A stretch of DNA of 64,000 nucleotides from assembly GCA_001045525.1 (NCBI GenBank), contig LDWW01000007.1, positions 62,001 to 126,000 on the forward strand. Reading direction: 5' to 3'. This stretch comes from Chitinispirillum alkaliphilum. GTDB taxonomy: Bacteria; Fibrobacterota; Chitinivibrionia; Chitinivibrionales; Chitinispirillaceae. Made by a program: the position numbers and the translations under genes. The notes below the pieces were generated by a model. It had not been told where the DNA came from and ran no database searches. It saw only the letters and a program-made list of their open reading frames with translations. Below are positions 61,163 to 64,000 of the stretch, piece after piece (within the stretch, counting starts at the first letter, position 1; every line of letters begins with the position of its first letter).

Positions 61163-64000
61163 CTATGATTCACTTTTTTCGGTTTGCAGAGTCTGGTTTG
61201 CACTTGCCTGCATGATAGTAAGCACTTCCTCTGCCTTTTCTGTCATTGATTCTGCTCTGAGAGGCGCTCTGAGCTGTATGGGCGTTTCGTAAATAAGCTG
61301 AAATTCATAAGATGGATTGTTCTGAAAAATTTTGCCGATAATATCCCTTGACTTCTCCTCAGAACCCTCGATAAATATAACAACTTCACCCTGCTTGTTA
61401 ATCGCAACCCTTGAACACCCACTCTTTTGTGCACTAACCTTTATGTTCATCAAAAGAATTAATGATTTGACACTTTCCGGAAGCGGCCCGAAACGATCTG
61501 AAAGCGTCTTCTCCATCTCCGAAATCTCCTGGGTTGTTTTAGCTGAGGAGATTTCCTGGTATACAGCAATACGTCCCGGTCCGTCAGAAATGTATTCTGT
61601 AGGAATATAAGCTTCAAGGGGAATCTCAAGACGGGTTTCAGGAACCGAATCGGCCGGTTTTTCACCCTTGATCTGTTCAACCGCTTCCTGCAGAAGTCTG
61701 CAGTAGAGCTCAAATCCCACAGCCGCGATAAAACCATGCTGGCGGTTGCCAAGAAGATTTCCCGCTCCTCTGATTTCAAGATCCCTCATGGCTATCTGAA
61801 AACCGCTTCCAAGCTCTGTATACTGTTCCAGAGCCTTGAGCCTCTTAAGGGAATCTTCCCTTATCTGCTTAAAAGATGGGGTAAGAAGATACGCATAGGC
61901 TTGTTCTGATGACCGGCCTACACGGCCTCTAAGCTGATAGAGCTGAGATAGCCCAAGAGTATCTGCTCTGTTCACTATGATTGTGTTGACATTGGCGATA
62001 TCGAGTCCGTTTTCAATAATGACGGTGGAGAGAAGTATGTCGAACCTTCCGGCAATAAACTCCTTCATTATCATCTCAAGCTCACTCTCGTTCATCTGAC
62101 CATGGGCACTGATCACTTTTGCCTTTGGAGCCAGCTGCTCAAGTTTGTCCTGAATCTGGGGAAGATTTCCTATTCTGTTATTTACAAAATATACCTGACC
62201 GCCCCGCTCAAGCTCATTCTCTACAGCGCCCTTCACCAAATCATCATGGTACTCTGAAACTTTGGTTTCGATAGGAAGCCTGTTTCTGGGAGGGGTGTTT
62301 ATAATAGAAAGATCCCGTGCCCCTACAAGGGATAAATGAAGGGTTCGCGGAATAGGCGTAGCCGTAAGTGAGAGCACATCAACTTTATAGCGAAAATGTT
62401 TCAGTTTCTCCTTATGCTTCACACCGAAGCGCTGCTCCTCATCAACGATCAATAAACCAAGATTGCCAAACTCTACATCTGAAGAGAGAACCCGATGCGT
62501 TCCGATCACAATATCTACTTCACCGAGTTTTAACTTATGCAGGGTCTGTTGCTGCTCCTTGCGTTTCTGAAATCTGCTCAGGCCTGCGATTTTCACTGGA
62601 AAAGAGGACATCCTGTCCCTGAATGTATTTAGATGCTGGGCGGCAAGTATAGTGGTGGGAGCGAGAATCGCCACCTGATACCCGCTCATCACAGCCTTGA
62701 ATGCTGCGCGCATGGCTACTTCTGTTTTACCAAAGCCCACATCACCGCACACAAGCCTGTCCATGGGTTTGGCAGACTCCATGTCCTCCTTCACCTCTTT
62801 GATTGCACGCATCTGATCCGGTGTCTCATCGTAGATAAAGGAATCCTCAAACTCTTTTTGCCACAGATTATCAGGGCTGAACCGTATGCCTTCCAGATAC
62901 TCCCTTTTGGCGTAGAGCTCAATAAGCTCATGTGCCATCTGTACCAGGCTTTCCCGGGTGCGTTTCTTGAGCTTCTCCCAGGATGCGGTACCAAGCTTCG
63001 AAAGTGAAGGGGAGTCACTGTCTTTTCCGATATATTTCTGAACCTTGTGGAAATCCTCAACCGGCACATAAACTTTCCCGTTGTCTGCGTAGAGGATAAC
63101 CATACAGTCTGAGATGGTATCGGCGGCCTTAATTCTCTCTATCCCCACGAATTTTCCTATACCATGGTCCTCATGAACCACGATGTCCTTAGGGCTTAGA
63201 GCATCAAAACCGGTTATTGGAGTGGCATTTTTCTGTTTTTTCTTTTTCAGGGGTCTGTGTGTATGGTCAAAAATCTGATTTTCTGTGTAAACCAGAGTTT
63301 TGAGCTCTGGGTTTATAAACCCACGCTGGAGATATCCTATATAGATATCTATAAATGATCCACTCTCGCCCAGCAGCTCCCGAAGCCTCTCTCCATGACC
63401 GAGATTGGAGCTTAGAATCGTACACCTGTATCCCTCTTTGTAGTATCCCTCTATACTTTCGATGATTGGATCAAGCTGCCTTTTAAGCTGTGGCTGTTCC
63501 TTGAAAGAGAAGGTGAACTGTGAGGTGTCTTTGGGGAAATCAAGAGTTTCGATATATATGCAATTATAGAATTCAAACTGCTCCTCTATAACCTGATCAT
63601 TAAAGAGAAGCTTGTCCACGGGTGATACGAAAGGTCTGAACAGCTCAGGCACTCGCTCCATGTGACGATCGTAATTCTGCCTGCCCTCATCGAGACGCCT
63701 GTTGAGCGGTACCAGATCATCCCATACTATTGTGGCGTTTCCCGGAAGATAATCGAGCACAGAAACACTTTTGGCCTCAAACCAGTGAAAGTACCACTCT
63801 ATTCCTTCAAAATCCTGAAGGCTTTGCCACTGATGATCCAGCTTTTTAAGGGCGGAGGTGTCCAGTTCGTTGTTTTTTGCGTAGTCATACATTTTCTCTA
63901 TAGCGGAGCTGATCTGCTCCTCAGAGAAACAAAACTCCCTCATGGGAAGAATCTCTATGTTTTTTTTACTCTTGCGGCTTTTCTGGGAAAAAACATCAAA
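61163..64000 (-). CDS. mfd: transcription-repair coupling factor (5' end beyond window)
   Basis: Removes stalled RNA polymerase and recruits UvrA. The visible 945 residues include the end of the UvrB-like region, the RNA polymerase-interacting domain opening DIVVHEDHGIGKFVGIE, and the translocase with Walker A GDVGFGKTEVAMRAAF, the DEEQRFG box and SLTATPIPRTLHLSL. The second helicase half has ENGLDIANVNTIIVNRAD and LYQLRGRVGRS. The frame stays open to the right edge and reads FDVFSQKSRKSKKNIEILP before MREF. This matches the family's conserved IEILPxREF segment, so the gene continues past 64000 and the internal ATG is not the start. Confidence 0.95.
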   Translation of the reverse strand, partial: FDVFSQKSRKSKKNIEILPMREFCFSEEQISSAIEKMYDYAKNNELDTSALKKLDHQWQSLQDFEGIEWYFHWFEAKSVSVLDYLPGNATIVWDDLVPLNRRLDEGRQNYDRHMERVPELFRPFVSPVDKLLFNDQVIEEQFEFYNCIYIETLDFPKDTSQFTFSFKEQPQLKRQLDPIIESIEGYYKEGYRCTILSSNLGHGERLRELLGESGSFIDIYIGYLQRGFINPELKTLVYTENQIFDHTHRPLKKKKQKNATPITGFDALSPKDIVVHEDHGIGKFVGIERIKAADTISDCMVILYADNGKVYVPVEDFHKVQKYIGKDSDSPSLSKLGTASWEKLKKRTRESLVQMAHELIELYAKREYLEGIRFSPDNLWQKEFEDSFIYDETPDQMRAIKEVKEDMESAKPMDRLVCGDVGFGKTEVAMRAAFKAVMSGYQVAILAPTTILAAQHLNTFRDRMSSFPVKIAGLSRFQKRKEQQQTLHKLKLGEVDIVIGTHRVLSSDVEFGNLGLLIVDEEQRFGVKHKEKLKHFRYKVDVLSLTATPIPRTLHLSLVGARDLSIINTPPRNRLPIETKVSEYHDDLVKGAVENELERGGQVYFVNNRIGNLPQIQDKLEQLAPKAKVISAHGQMNESELEMIMKEFIAGRFDILLSTVIIENGLDIANVNTIIVNRADTLGLSQLYQLRGRVGRSSEQAYAYLLTPSFKQIREDSLKRLKALEQYTELGSGFQIAMRDLEIRGAGNLLGNRQHGFIAAVGFELYCRLLQEAVEQIKGEKPADSVPETRLEIPLEAYIPTEYISDGPGRIAVYQEISSAKTTQEISEMEKTLSDRFGPLPESVKSLILLMNIKVSAQKSGCSRVAINKQGEVVIFIEGSEEKSRDIIGKIFQNNPSYEFQLIYETPIQLRAPLRAESMTEKAEEVLTIMQASANQTLQTEKSES

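Noticed and set aside
61163-63943. Mfd as a shortened protein starting at the internal ATG
   Set aside because: The frame continues without a stop to base 64000 and reads the conserved IEILPMREF segment, so the gene is cut by the window edge, not shortened.

Overview
The window looks like the replication-origin region of a Gram-negative chromosome. The genes rpmH, rnpA, yidD, yidC, mnmE, mnmG, rsmG, parA and parB run rightward from about 35.5 kb, and dnaA and dnaN run leftward beside them. An outer membrane is implied by a YidC with a large periplasmic domain, SurA-like chaperones, an OmpA-domain protein and Wza-like export proteins. The secreted GH5 glycosidase ends in a tail resembling a type IX secretion sorting domain. 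Together with bactofilin and the overall gene set, this suggests the FCB group, possibly Fibrobacterota (Chitinivibrionia-like). That placement is inference; no rRNA is present to test it.

Left part (0.3-31.6 kb): a leftward run encodes a GGDEF protein, AroE, AroA, AroB and a PepD-type dipeptidase, next to a principal-type sigma factor and a beta-helix/OmpA fusion. Then come pyrK-pyrD, a DUF2079 membrane protein, uvrC, and a leftward group with a diadenylate cyclase fused to a PTS EIIA domain, a small membrane protein and a second EIIA protein. ispG, an M20 amidohydrolase, a moxR-TPR-DUF58 operon, manA, a long KamA-like radical SAM protein, glycogen phosphorylase and an EEP-family hydrolase follow.

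Origin part (31.6-45.2 kb): DnaA-box-like 9-mers cluster in two intergenic regions, 31.62-31.69 kb and 33.84-33.98 kb, the latter between dnaA and dnaN beside a very AT-rich stretch. Two parS-type palindromes flank mnmG, a few kilobases from parA-parB. Directly behind parB, tightly spaced, lie an M23 endopeptidase and a bactofilin, so chromosome segregation and a cell-shape module appear linked.

Right part (45.4-64 kb): a polysaccharide assembly region. A polyprenyl-phosphate sugar-1-phosphate transferase (rightward) faces a leftward series: two parvulin-type chaperones, a methyltransferase, an FtsE-like ATPase without FtsX, a sugar-nucleotide epimerase, a UDP-sugar C6 dehydrogenase, two SLBB export proteins, a Wzc-like tyrosine autokinase and the GH5 enzyme. 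No flippase or polymerase is visible here, so the pathway is incomplete in this window. The mfd gene runs off the right edge.

No tRNA, rRNA, CRISPR array, insertion sequence or prophage was recognised. The first 300 bases contain a possible structured-RNA remnant of uncertain identity.
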